From: Typhlomys cinereus
Lineage: Eukaryota > Chordata > Mammalia > Rodentia > Platacanthomyidae
Assembly: GCA_023101885.1 (NCBI GenBank)
Contig: JALPQD010000017.1
Span: forward strand, 851,428-915,427
Reading direction: 5' to 3'
DNA: 64,000 nt
Shown here one piece after another: positions 21,778 through 33,075 of the stretch. The number at the start of each line of letters is the position of its first letter. The first letter of the stretch is position 1. The notes beneath the pieces were generated by a model. It made no database searches. It was not told the DNA's origin and was given only the letters and a program-made list of their open reading frames with translations. Made by a program: the position numbers and the translations under genes.

Positions 21778-22326
21778 TATACATATAGTGCATAGGATGT
21801 CTGCCATCTCCCCCAAGTTCATTCTCTTCAAGACTTGAACTGCCTGTGAAGACAGCAAGTCTTGGGGAAAACCTTCCTACGTGTGAGAGAATTGCCCTCC
21901 CCTGACACCCTCCCCAGTGCGACTGAGAGTCCCTTTCAGCTCTCAGCACCTCTCTTTTCCCCAGCAAACTCCTGAGGAGCCTTCTGGCTTGAAGGGGACT
22001 CCACTTCAAGAGGCCACCAGTGGTCCATGGCGCGATGGCCGTGTCCCTGTCCGCAGCAGTCAGGTCCCGGCAAACCCTACTGAGTCGGGGACCCTCCACG
22101 GCCTGGGAGACGTGAAGGAGCCCAGGCCCTGTCTCAGCACAGTCCCACCCCGCCTCCCCTCCACTGCTCCTGACTCCTCACTACTTCTCATTTTCATAGG
22201 TACAAGAGGTGCGGGGGCAGCCTGGGCCTCCTGAGACGTTGTTTCCACCCAATCGAAGGCCAGTTTGTCCTCAGACTCGAGGCAATAGGCCAAGTGCTCA
22301 GCGGACAGCACTGAGGAGTGGAAGAG
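21778..22326. other. spacer between duplication copies
   Basis: Unique, moderately GC-rich sequence separating the two copies. No gene or repeat recognised. Confidence 0.35.
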
Positions 22327-22418
22327 TTTAGGAATGATAGTGGAATGAATGCTGTTTTCAAGATTTGAATAAAATATTGCTTCTGCCTTTTTTATGGGGT
22401 AAGCCTCAGAAAGGTGTA

Positions 22419-22456
<38 letters not shown>

Positions 22457-22511
22457 ACTGCTGTGTAGACAGCTTGCCCCAGTTACAACAGGCCACTAGG
22501 TTATACTGGGG
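22327..22511 (+). repeat. recent short duplication, copy B
   Basis: Direct partner of 21607-21777, 720 bp downstream. The CA run is longer here (about 22420-22454), and an AAC insertion sits after CCCCAGTTAC. Flanks outside the copies do not match. Confidence 0.9.
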
Positions 22512-23235
22512 ATCCTCTGCACGGGCTGGATCTGCACTGGGCTTCGTCGGGGTCCCCTGCGCCCATCACAACTGTGCTCTCTGTGCTGCATGGAGATGGG
22601 GTGAGGGTCAACCCGCTCATCACGCAGCACGAGCAGAAGTGAGGGCTGATTTCAAAGCTGTTTTCAAGGGACCACGGGTGCCCTTTCTGTTTTCTCCCCC
22701 AGAGCTTGTCAACAAGCACCACTGGCAGAATGGGAGCCCCCTGCCCGGCCTCGCCTGCCTGGGGCCTCCCTGTTGTCTTGGCACCTCTTCCCTTCAACTC
22801 CGCCTGCTCTTGCTCTGTCTCCCCTTTTGTGTGGACTCCCCCTTCCGCGCATCCCAGAGATCCAGGCTCAGTCCCTGGCCCACAACCTCCCCACGCTCTC
22901 CAAGAAGACTCCTGGCTCTGAAGGGCAGGCAGGACCTGGGCACTAGCTCAGACCTTCCACTTGATGGAATTCATTGGCTCATAGTTCCGCAATGTCTCTC
23001 TATTGGTTCCTCCACAGCATCTCAATTTGATGGGCTCAGAACAGTCCATCTTGCCACCAAACTAACCCCACCCAGACCCCTGGCTATGCATTGCTAATGT
23101 CAGTCAATGACATTGCCACACTTAATCCCTCTGGCCAGAAAAATGGCATCACCCGCCCTGAGCTACCATGCAATTGCCACCTGGTTCTCAGTACCCTACC
23201 TGCTAGTAAGCATCAGGTCTTGGGCCCTTCTTCCT

Positions 23236-23238
<3 letters not shown>
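22512..23238. other. unique GC-richer noncoding stretch
   Basis: A 227-codon frame (22414-23097) starts inside the CA run and crosses this region. Its product has no recognisable domain and the start codon is in the microsatellite, so I do not call a gene. Confidence 0.35.

Positions 23239-23312
<74 letters not shown>
23239..23312 (+). repeat. compound (CT)n(CA)n microsatellite
   Basis: About 20 CT units run directly into about 16 CA units. Confidence 0.95.
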
Positions 23313-23314
<2 letters not shown>

Positions 23315-23989
23315 TAGATTCCTAACCATAACTCTACCTCTGGACTTACCTTTTCACATTTTCCCTTCACAGACTCATCGAAGAAATATTTTTTTCGTGT
23401 AAATCTGTCTGTGTCAGACTGCACGTTTCCAGGGCTCTGTTGATTGCAACTGTCAGAAGCCAATACAGACCTGACTTATGTGGAAAAGAAAAATGCACTG
23501 GCCGTGTAACCTGGAGTAGAGTCTAGTACTCGGCAAGGGAGGCAGCCGCGGGTCTGTTCTCCTCCCCCAGCTTGGTGGTCCTGGCTCTGGCTTCTTCTCA
23601 GGATGGCTCTCCTTGGGGTGATCAGAGATCACTCCAGCTCCAGGGGTGCATGCTAGTGACTCACTAACTCAGCAGGAAGTGTCTGGTTCTGTGACCCCCC
23701 CCCCCATAATCCTGACTTGATTCTGAGTGGTTCTCCCGAGCCAATCGCTGCAGCCTAGGGAATAGATAGACAAGGTCATTGCCCCCTAATTTCACTTAAG
23801 CTAATCAAGGCCTATAATAAAAGTGGGGAGGGGCACAATTTGTCCTGGATACCCACGAACATTCTCTTTAAACCTTTCAAGATGAGGAAAACTAATACTC
23901 CAAAAGCAGAAAAGCAGCAGCATTAACCTGTGCTTTGCAGGTGGGAATCTAGAGATGCAGAGTCTGTGGAGTCAGCAGGAGAAAAGAGC
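23313..23989. other. unique noncoding stretch
   Basis: Nothing recognised apart from an 11-base C run at about 23695-23705. Confidence 0.35.
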
Positions 23990-24490
23990 TGTGGACTGTG
24001 CATGACTCACTAATCCCGTTTCTGGACATACATCCCAAAGAACTGAAAATCTTTTTGCCCACGTTAATAGCATCATTCACGATCGCCAAGATGTGCAGCA
24101 ACCCAAATGTCCACTGATGGATGAATGGATAAAGAAATGGTGGTCCGTATATATGCACAGTGGAATATTAGCCAGTCTTAAGAAGGAAACAGAATCCAAC
24201 ATGCACTGCCCCATAAGAGAATCTTGAAAACATCCCAAGCGAAATAAACCAGGCCTCCGCAGATGAATGCCATGCGATTCCACTTACAGAAGGTCGGTGG
24301 ACAGTCAGCTTCACAGACAAAGGAGAATAATGGTTACCAGGCACCAGAAAGTTACTGTTTAATGGGAACACAGTGTCCATTTCGGGATGATGTGAATGTT
24401 CTGAGATGGTTAGCCGGGGTGGGCGCAGGACAATAAGAAGACTAAATGCCACTGAGCTGAACTCTTACAAATGGGTAAAAGGCAAATTGT
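23990..24490 (+). mobile_element. L1 3' end (old L1M-type), truncated
   Basis: The familiar L1 3' order is present: CAAATGTCCACTGATGGATG, ATGGATAAAGAAATGGTGGT, CAGTGGAATATTAGCCAG, GGTTACCAGGCACCAG, GATGTGAATGTTCTGAGATG and CTAAATGCCACTGAGCTGAA. It is 5' truncated and lacks coding capacity. Confidence 0.85.
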
Positions 24491-24711
24491 AGGGTCTGTG
24501 TTACTTTATCACAAACTTATACAAGCTGCTTTCCCCTCTCTTTTGGGTGAACTCCGAGTTCCCAGGCATGCTCTGCAGAGGCCTTGAGTACCCGCATGCT
24601 AGTCACTTCTCCAGCCTGCCCCTCCTCACATCCGCCTACCAGGCGCTGCGGGTGAAGGTGGGAATGTTCGAGCTGTCCTGTGTGTGCGCCTAGCTCGACG
24701 TGACCTCCAGC

Positions 24712-24880
24712 ACTCGAAATGCGCTACTGGGATCGAGAGACTGACTTCCAGGTCTTCAGTAAGTTAAACTGACATGTCGCCACTCCATGGGAGAGCATGA
24801 ATTTACAGGAAGACTGACTTTGACGTCTTCGTGAAGTTACACGCATGCGTCCACTCCACTGGACAGTACGGATTTCCTCA
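24712..24880. mobile_element. tandem pair of a hAT-like DNA transposon fragment
   Basis: Two similar ~70 bp blocks follow each other, 24736-24805 and 24810-24878. Both go AGACTGACTT, GTCTTC, AAGTTA, CATG, GTC/CACTCCA and then a GAATT/GGATTT end. The outer text (CAGCACTCGAAATGCGCTAC, CACTGGACAGTACGGATTT) resembles MER-type hAT elements with a TGGACAG end. Confidence 0.45.
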
Positions 24881-25194
24881 GGCCATCTCGCACCCTTTTG
24901 CCCTCACTAATGCTCTTCCTTCATGTTGGATATGCCCCACCCAACACACACCACCCTGAAACACACACACCTTCTCACCACCACACTCCCAGCTAAGCGT
25001 GGAAACCTCCAGACCGATGGGTGGGGAAGAGCTTCCGACACTTAGTGTCCAGCTAACTTTGCCCTTCCTGGCTTTCTTTGGAGCATTCCTTTCTTCATTC
25101 CCACACTTTCTGCAAAGTCCGACAGAGGCAAAGACGAATGGAGTTCCCACTAAAGACCTCACAATCAATCTTTCTTCCAGAAGCCCTAAATACT
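24881..25194. other. unique noncoding stretch
   Basis: No feature recognised. Short overlapping frames on both strands only. Confidence 0.3.
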
Positions 25195-25402
25195 CCTATT
25201 CTACATATAAGCCAGGTCCTAATTTCCTCTTCCTATAAAGACCCCCATAATATTAGATTAGGGCCCACCCTAATGGCCCATTTCATCTTAATTACCTCTT
25301 TAAAGACCCTATCTCCAAATATAGCTACATTCTAAAGTTCCAGAGATTAGGGCTTCCACATATGAATTCTGACAGGGATACAGTTCTGTCCATAACACCA
25401 CA
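25195..25402 (-). mobile_element. ERVL-MaLR LTR fragment
   Basis: The reverse MaLR end is recognisable: ATTAGGGCCCACCCTAATGG, TTAATTACCTCTTTAAAGAC, CCTATCTCCAAATATAGCTA, GGGCTTCCACATATGAATTC and GTTCTGTCCATAACACC. It is partial; the left part is lost or too decayed to see. Confidence 0.7.
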
Positions 25403-26327
25403 ACACTTTTAAAGACTAACTATTCTGGCTTGCTCAAAGCCTGTGGACATTCTGTATGCACAAATGTAAACTCAGGTAGGGAAATACAAGCATGCTTCTC
25501 TGACCGAACGTTTCTCGGGAAAGTGTTTCTCTTCTTTCTTCAAAACAAAACAAAACAAAACAGATGTACATCTTGCTGTTACTCATATCTTTACATTCTG
25601 CTGTTGCTCACTTCCCATTGGTTAGAACTTAATCATGTGTCACTTCTATGTGCAAGGGACTCTGGGAAGTCTGCCCATCTTCATGGCAGCCATGTGTCTG
25701 ATTGTGTATCCATAGAGAAAATGAGCAAAAAAAGTACATGAGGCACTTTGGACGGTAAACTGAAGCATAAACAAATATCCATAAGCTCATAAGATATAAA
25801 TAAACAAACAAGTAAGTAAATTAGAGAACATAGCAGATTGTTCATAATCAAGTAATTTAGGTAGAGTCATCCATAAGGCAATCGATCATTCACAAGTCCT
25901 CATTCTGTAATTGTGGGCTACACGCAGTAACTGACTTCTGAATGGAACAGTGTGGAAAAGAAAGCGAAGTCATTTTGTAGTGGAGAATTCTAGCAAATCT
26001 AGCAAACCTCAAGGCAGAAAGTCAAAGCTAGATGATGGACGGTAGATCATGTTGATAGTCTGGACCGCGCCATGGTGTGTTGAGATGGACGCTTTGCTGC
26101 TCAGGCCTTCTTCCTCAAAACACATCGATTCTCTCTAGTCGTGACAGAAGCCTCATGTGAATCCCACTGAGGGGCATGCTACAAAATCCTGGCCAGTACT
26201 CCTCAAAGCTGCAACGTCACCAAAAACAAGGGAAGTCTGAGGAACTACATGGGAGTTTTGTCATACATGAAATATGGTCCCCTAAACAGAGTCTTACATA
26301 CATGCACTCAGAAGCATAGAAACGCGT

Positions 26328-26330
<3 letters not shown>
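25403..26330. other. unique noncoding stretch
   Basis: AT-rich, with an AAAACAAAACAAAACA run at 25545-25562 and no gene or clear repeat. Confidence 0.35.
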
Positions 26331-26371
<41 letters not shown>

Positions 26372-26377
26372 ACACAA
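26331..26377 (+). repeat. (CA)n microsatellite
   Basis: About 22 CA units with one CTCA interruption. Confidence 0.95.
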
Positions 26378-27249
26378 CTGTTGTGTGAACACTTTTCCTG
26401 GGAAGGAGCTACACAACCTTCTTTCTACCCCAGATAGGGTTTCAAGGACAGACCAAAGAAATGATCATGCCAAGGTCCAATTTTACAAATCAATGATTTT
26501 ATTGAAGCTATTTACAGGCATAGGAGTGAGGGTTACAGGAGCAGGGTTAGTCAAGGGAAGCTTCGTCCCTGGAAAGCCCACCCCAGGATGGATGGTGGCT
26601 TTCCCACAGCTGCAGAGATGGAATCCTTAGGTCTCCTCAGCCTGTATACCATAGGGACCGTCTCAAAACTCATGTGCGCAGGCACACATGGGAGCACATG
26701 CATGTGTGTTAACACACGGGTGGGCACGTGTATCCAACTCCCTCCACCTCCAGTCCTTCTGTCTCCAAGGGAATATTAATAGTCAGTAGGTCAAATCTTC
26801 ATAGTCTCAGAAAAATGCTATTTGTTCAGAGGAAAATATTATACAACAAATACACACACATCACAAAAATACACATATCATCACAAGCAAATAAACACAG
26901 ACATACACCACACCATGCATGCACACAAGCATACATACAACATACACATATGTATATACACAAATGCAAAGGAAAAATTGATAAAATCAGATAAAGCATA
27001 AACTTTGGCTAATAACATATCAATATCTGTTTATTAATTTTAACAAGTGTACTCTATCAACATAAAGTGTCAATGATAAAAGAAACTGACCATGGGATAC
27101 GTGGGAAATCTACTTTTCAATAATTCTGAACATCAAAAAAAAACCTGTCGTGCAAATTAAGATTATTTTCTAAAAAAAAAATAAGTGGAAAATCAGATAT
27201 GACAGTGCACATTTTCAGTCCCTGCATTCGAAATCAGAAACAGTTAGGA
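26378..27249. other. unique noncoding stretch with loose CA-rich patch
   Basis: 26850-26970 is loosely CA/TACA-rich. No gene or SINE body recognised elsewhere. Confidence 0.35.
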
Positions 27250-27399
27250 GGGAATTGTGGCGGTCTGCATTTCCTGTCCTGGAAGGTGGAGCCTGGGAAA
27301 TTTAAAGGCAAAGCAAAGACGAGATTGGACAATTGGGGTGATTTCTGAAGTCTCCTTAGAGCCTCTACAGATACACACAGTACCTTCTTATGCATGCAG

Positions 27400-27429
<30 letters not shown>
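27250..27429 (+). mobile_element. lineage-type B2-like SINE, 5' truncated
   Basis: Body only: CATTTCCTGTCCTGGAAGGT, GGAGCCTGGGAAATTTAAAG and TTTCTGAAGTCTCCTTAGAG, ending in a (CA)n tail at about 27402-27429. The head is missing. Confidence 0.75.
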
Positions 27430-27431
<2 letters not shown>

Positions 27432-27432
<1 letters not shown>

Positions 27433-27525
27433 GAAATCAGAGGCAGGAAAATCAGGAATTCAAGACCAACCTTGGTACACAGCAACTTCAAGCCAACCAT
27501 GAGAACCTGTCTCAAAGAAACACAA
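27432..27525 (+). mobile_element. B1-like SINE, 5' truncated
   Basis: CAGAGGCAGGAAAATCAGGA, TTCAAGACCAACCTTGGTAC and GAGAACCTGTCTCAAAGAAA follow the B1 3' two-thirds. It starts right after the CA tail of the preceding SINE. Confidence 0.7.
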
Positions 27526-29954
27526 TGCAGATAAATGAATAGGAACTTACGTACAACTGGCAGCCTTCCCCTAGGAACAATTTTGCTTTTTGAGTCCCCA
27601 AGCCTAAGAGATTTTATGCTAGAAAGGACCTTCGAAGCCATTTGACCTGCCCTCTGAAATGAGAGGAAGAAAGCATTGAGAGCCACGGAGAAGGCTTTGC
27701 CTGCTCTTACCACCCCGATGGTGGGCAAACCAAAAGCCCGCTTGGTTGATGGGGGACCACTCACTCTCTGCATGATTGCAAATCACGTCCCTGGTCCCTA
27801 AAGTCTAAGCGTGGAGATGTTGATTGGAGGACATACTTCAGCACAGGAGAAAGCCCCGTGCGGTTAGCAGTCCTGGCAAGGCTGAGCTGCCGTCTCTCTG
27901 AGCAATAATTTCCTTGCCTTCCAAGTGGAAACCGTGCTCACACCCTGCTTCTCTCAATAGTACTGACTTGAGGCACCTACATTCACGTCCGGCTGTAACA
28001 GGCCAGCAGAGTCTTTTGACACATGGAAATCTTGTGACAAAGTCCCACGACATGGATGCAAACACCACTTCTGTTTACGCAACATCTAGCTAGGGTTATC
28101 TGTCTTTCCAAACTGGAATAAAAAAATCTGCTCATGATATTTCTATTTTGTCTAATTAGTTGCTAGAAGTTCCTCATTAGTAGACTATTTCAGTGTCTTC
28201 CCCTCACACCTTGTTGCTCCTTAATGATCCCTCTCTACACAATCAGACCAGAATGTGCATCCAGTCAAGGGTACGGAAGCCTACTTGGGCCACGTTCCTC
28301 AGCATGTCATGACACCATTTAGTATACCTGAGGGATGCAGCAGAGCCAAGTCTGGCAGGGGAACATGAGCCTCCAGCAGCCACAGCGCCTGGCAGTACAG
28401 ACCCCCCCATATAGACCCATCAGGCTTCTCTCACGAAGGGTGACATCATGTCTACAGGGTCCACACAGAGAATCCAACTTCTCTGACCCTGCACCCAGTT
28501 TTTTCCTCTCACATCCCCGGGAACACATTGGCTTCGGATTGCTGAAGTAACCACTGGTTGCATGATCGACCATCTGAGGGGATCCAGAAGCACAGTCTCC
28601 CCTCCTTTCCAAGGAGTCTCCCCTCCTTTTCCTCTACCTTGGCATTTCAGTTGCTTTTCTTTTTTTTTAAACAAGCAACACGCAGCAGCACATTCTACTC
28701 TTTGGTAGATATTGGAGTTACTCACTTTCCCCTATGACAGGCTGATTGGGATCTCTTCGGGAGGACTTGTGTAAAGAAGGGAGCTCCTCTTCTTAGCTCG
28801 TTTACTATGCAAAAGCCAAAGGATCTCATGGACAATCAGGAAGGAGAGATCAAAGGGTAGATACTAGTGCTCACCTCACTTTGTCCGTGGTACGCGATGG
28901 TCTCCCGCCTCAATGAACTTAATCTGGATGCTCCCTCAACAACATTCTTGGAGATTCACCTTAATACAGCAACAGATGCTCATTCACAGATGCACGTAGA
29001 GGCTTATCTCCTGGGGATTAACACTAGCCATCGCAAATCCCCAACAGCACCCTTCATAGAACTCTTCAGTCTTTTCAAGGTCAAACAGCATAACAGTTAA
29101 CTGGTTGCGGAATGGTGACTGTAAGATTTGGGAATGAGGACATCTGAGCTCATTGGACACCATCTTTTTGCAATAGATGTACTATTTCAAACGTAATGAA
29201 AGTACTAAATCGCTAAAAAAGAATGTAAACAGCAAATAGACTAGTATCCCACGTAGAAACTGGAGATGGTGGTGTACAGGAGGAAAGAGAAGAAAGGCAG
29301 CACTTCTGGGTGTATGCGTGTTGGGGTGCATGCCTCTCAGGGGAACTCGGAGCATGAGAACAGAATACCGCACTAGGAATCAAGGAGAAAAGGGATGGGA
29401 GCAAGCCAGCCACACTGACCAGTCAAGGGGGGGTTTTCTTTCTTTGGGGGTTGTTATAAGCTGCTTCTCCTTTCTCTCTGAAGGATACTGTCTGCTCCGG
29501 ATGACCAAGGCCAAATCCACCTCACCAGCTGCACCAGCATCATGCACAGAACCTGAGTTACTAGTAGTGATTTCTTATCTAGTTCCAGAATATTCGCCAT
29601 CCTGTCCATATCAACCCCGGGGCAGGTGTGACTTTTAATCTGCCTTTGCCTGCACCAACCATTCCCATGAATTCAGTTCTCAGGACAATGCTAAGAAAAT
29701 AAATAATGTCGTGAGACTCAGTCTATAGGTGAAGAAGTTGGCGAGGGAGAAAGGGGAGCCTGGTAAAGAACTTGATTTCAGAGCACACTGACCGGAAGCC
29801 AATGCAGTCAGAAATGGAGTACACGACTCTGAAGCCAGCATGGCGACGTCTCTAGGAAAGATAAATTCGCCTTTTAGTTATGTTCATACTTTAGAACTTC
29901 TTCCAAAATGACTGCTTTTGCCCTGAGGAAGTTAACAGCACAGACCCGGGCCAT
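27526..29954. other. unique noncoding stretch
   Basis: 2.4 kb without a recognised repeat or gene. A 179-codon minus-strand frame (27234-27773) overlaps the two SINEs and is not a credible gene. The other frames are about 100 codons or less and lack domains. Confidence 0.35.
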
Positions 29955-30085
29955 TTGATCTGAGACAATCTCTCACGTGGCTTGAGTTAACCTCCAACTC
30001 AACATGCTGAACTTCTGATACTCCGCCCTCCACCTCTGGAGCGCAGGGATTGCAGGTATGCGCCACACATGATTCTCGTAGCACC
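29955..30085 (-). mobile_element. B1/B4-type SINE fragment
   Basis: The reverse B1 pattern is visible: GAGACAATCTCTCACGTGGC, TTAACCTCCAACTCAA, TCCGCCCTCCACCTCTGGAG and GGGATTGCAGGTATGCGCCA. Confidence 0.6.
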
Positions 30086-30345
30086 GAGGACGCACTCAGG
30101 ACTCTTCCAAATGGAAGAGCATAGGACCAGCTCTTGGCTCAGTTTTCTAGTCCTTCGAGGAAGGATATTGTTTTCGAAGGAAGAGCGTGGAACCAGACGC
30201 AGCGCTCGATGCCTAGTAGATCTTAGGAAACACTTGTGTGACCACAAGGCATATGTCCCTTGTAGCTGCTATTGTGTATTTCTGCATGTAGGGGGGGGAT
30301 TAGATGTGTCTGTGTGTACAGGCATGTGTACAAGAGGGTATTGAG

Positions 30346-30590
30346 GGGGCTGGAGAGATGGCTCAGGGATGAAGACTTTGCCTCAAACATAGAAGGATCT
30401 GAGCTTAAATCCCAGATCTCATGTAAAAACCCCATGTGGAAATGGCAACCGCCCGCACTTCTGACTCTGGAAGGCAGAGCCTGGGAAACCCCAGAGGGAA
30501 GCAAAAAAGGAGGTAGAAGGCAGGATGATTCTTTAAGTTACCCTTGGACCTCCACAAGCACACATAGTACCCTCTGTTATATACATATAC

Positions 30591-30636
<46 letters not shown>
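30346..30636 (+). mobile_element. lineage-type B2-like SINE, full length
   Basis: Head GGGGCTGGAGAGATGGCTCA, B-box-like GGATCTGAGCTTAAATCCC, body GGAAGGCAGAGCCTGGGAAA and CCAGAGGGAAGCAAAAAAGG, 3' ACAAGCACACATAGTACCCT, then (CA)n to 30636. It is one of the least decayed copies and faces the inverted copy at 30698-30904. Confidence 0.85.
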
Positions 30637-30638
<2 letters not shown>

Positions 30639-30697
30639 CACCTACACACACATACATGGAAAGATAAAATAGCCACTTTGGTGAACACATACCCATG

Positions 30698-30904
30698 GAG
30701 GCCCACGGGTGACTTCAGGAATCATCCTGGGTTACTCTTCTACCTTATTGCTTTGCTCTGAGAATTCGCAGGCTCTTCCTTCCAGGGCCAGAATTACAGC
30801 TGCTGCCATGTCTACTAGGCACCTTTTTATGAAATCTGGGGATCTGAACTCGGGTCCTTTTGCTTACAAAGCAATGGCTTTAACACCCGAGCCATCGCCC
30901 CAAT
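30698..30904 (-). mobile_element. lineage-type B2-like SINE, inverted
   Basis: The minus-strand reading gives the same head (GGGGCGATGGCTCGGGTGTT at the right end) and body. On the plus strand it shows GGCCCACGGGTGACTTCAGG and AATCATCCTGGGTTACTC at the left. The CA tail is absent, so the 3' end is truncated. Confidence 0.8.
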
Positions 30905-30982
30905 CCTGAAAGTCACCTGTATCCAGTCTACTTGTGCCTTTCTCCTGCTGTTTCAAGAGCACATATGAGTTAAAGATCCTAG

Positions 30983-31159
30983 AGTTGAGCTGGCAAGATG
31001 GCTGTCTGTAAAGGAACCGGTGTAAAAACTTGAAGACCTGAGTTCAATTCTCAGGACCCACATGGTAAAAGGAGAGAAAACTGATTTCCAAAAGCTATCT
31101 TCTGACTTCCATACATGCAGTGATATGTGGACCTGCACTCTTATGTATGCTTTCTCTTA

Positions 31160-31160
<1 letters not shown>
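30983..31160 (+). mobile_element. B3-type SINE with target-site duplication
   Basis: GAGCTGGCAAGATGGCTGTC is followed by CTTGAAGACCTGAGTTCAAT, CAGGACCCACATGGTAAAAG, GCTATCTTCTGACTTCC and a tail that passes into (GAAA)n. An 11 bp direct repeat, AAAGATCCTAG, flanks the SINE plus the microsatellite (30972-30982 and 31334-31344). Confidence 0.85.
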
Positions 31161-31215
<55 letters not shown>

Positions 31216-31322
31216 AGGAAGGAAGGAAGGAAGGAAGGAAGGAAGGAAGGAAGGAAGGAAGGAAGGAAGGAAGGAAGGAAGGAAGAAAGAAAGAAAGACA
31301 GAAAGAAAGAAAGAAAGAAAGA
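31161..31322 (+). repeat. (GAAA)n(GGAA)n(GAAA)n compound array
   Basis: Polypurine array arranged GAAA, GGAA (about 31215-31283), then GAAA again with one GACA unit. It lies inside the target-site duplication of the B3-type SINE, so it expanded from the SINE's A-rich tail. The mirror-like arrangement is prone to triplex formation. Confidence 0.95.
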
Positions 31323-31344
31323 AGATCTTTTTAAAAGATCCTAG

Positions 31345-32709
31345 CCTTTATACCAACATCACATGGATTGCCAAACCGAGCACCAAGTCCTTAAAACTTA
31401 CTACTGTTTACCAAAAATCCATTTAAACTCTATGCAGAGTACAGAAATCAGGGAGCAAAGTAATATAGCCTCGCCTTTAACTTCTATTTTGTTCAACTGG
31501 TCTTGGTCTTTGTCCTTCTAACTTTTTTCCAAAAAAAAAAAATCTCTAGGGAAATGAAATTAAACTGTCTCCCAGATTTACTTTTCAAAATTAGTCCTGG
31601 GCTGCCCTTCAACACTGCAAACACATTCTGTGCAGTCACGGGGCTGGGGGTTGGCGGGGGGGACTGTGTCGAATTCCTAGGCTAAAATATTGAAGCTCTG
31701 GGGGCCAGACAAGCAGAACAGGCTCAAGGAGAACAGAGATGACTGTTTTGTACCTACTACTGCCTACCAGGCTGGCTGTTTGGGGCCCTGAACTTCTGTC
31801 CTGACCTTTTCCTTAGTACTCACCCTCTGTTGCTATGGGCAACAGTGTTTGTTTACAACCCCTTGCTTGTGTTGGGATGGGGGACTGTTAATCACTAAAT
31901 CAGTCCATAGTTTTCCACAAGCGCCCAGAGATAGATTGTCTCCAGAGTCACACGGTTTCCCAGTGCAAAATGTCCCCCTTCTGGGAGGAGAGCGGTGGTG
32001 TGGTTTTCCTCACACGAGGCTCTGCCTGCCATGCCGAGTCATCCTATCCAGAGGCCCATGTGCAAAAGTCCAGGCTCATCAAATGCATCATATGCTTGGG
32101 GATGGAGAAATTCCATTCTCGGACTGCATGGTCATCATTCTGGAGAGATGAAGCAGCCAGTAGAATTAGGTGAAATATTTAACGGTCAAGCATGTCCTCC
32201 CTCCCCAGTCGCAGATGGGCGGAGATGTCACCCTGAGGATTCGAAGCCTTCATGCGTATATGCTGGGATGCAGGCAGCGGACAAGGAAACTTTCTTTCCC
32301 ATAACAGGCTGTCTTTTATTCAGTGTGTTTACAACAGTTACCCCCAGGAGGAAAAGAACCCAGAGGTCAGGGGTTTCACACATTACTGGAATCTCCTTTA
32401 CCTCCCAGGCCTTCTCTTCTCCTCCTCCTTCGAGTGGTCTTGCACTGATTTTTCTACCAAACACAAATGGCAGCAGCAACAACAACAAAAATCCTGTCAA
32501 TATAAGATACCTATGTAAATTTGGATCCTACGCAGGTACTCCTGCAGGAATAAGCCCTCGTGGAAAACCAAGCCCGTTGCTTAGTCACTTGGCTTAAACT
32601 CTGAAACATGCAGCCTGCTGGTTAAAGGGATCAAGGGAGGAAATTTTAGGAGTCAAATATCAATGAATGTTTCTGCCAACAAAAGTGTGGGTTTCACATG
32701 TTGTCCCTT
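31345..32709. other. unique noncoding stretch
   Basis: A 200-codon frame on the plus strand (31995-32597) overlaps frames in the other two plus frames and one on the minus strand. Its product has no recognisable domain, signal peptide or repeat, and I do not call it a gene. Confidence 0.35.
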
Positions 32710-33075
32710 GTTTGTTCAGTTGGTTGCCTGGTTGGTTTTTGAGACGGGGCTCCTGCAGAGTCCAGACTATCCTCAAATTTTCAGTACTTCTCAGCCCTGC
32801 TTTCCAATTCTTCTTTTACTATTATTTTGTTTTATTGGAGGATTTATATACATACATATATATGAAATTATGCACCAATGAGGACTGGGCCTAGAGCTTT
32901 GTGAACACAAGGGCTCTACCCTGAGCTATTAATATAACTCTATCCCTTCTATTTACTTTTTATTTTGATACAGGGTCTTCATTGCCCTAGCGGGCCTTAA
33001 ACTTGTGAACCTCCTGCTTTATTCTCCCCAATAACTAAGATTACAGACCTTTGCTACCAGGCTCAAGCCAAGCCT
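32710..33075 (-). mobile_element. B4-type composite SINE (ID-like plus B1-like)
   Basis: The minus orientation shows a B1-like part (GGTTTTTGAGACGGGGCTCC, 32735), an ID-like part (GGGCTCTACCCTGAGCTATT, 32911) and a second B1-like part (GATACAGGGTCTTCATTGCC, GATTACAGACCTTTGCTACC). It is decayed and may be two neighbouring elements. Confidence 0.5.

Noticed and set aside
22414..23097. 227-codon open frame
   Set aside because: The start lies in a (CA)n run within a recent duplication, and no recognisable domain or splice context is present.
31995..32597. 200-codon open frame
   Set aside because: Other frames on both strands are open over the same interval, the product has no recognisable fold or motif, and no promoter or poly(A) context was seen.
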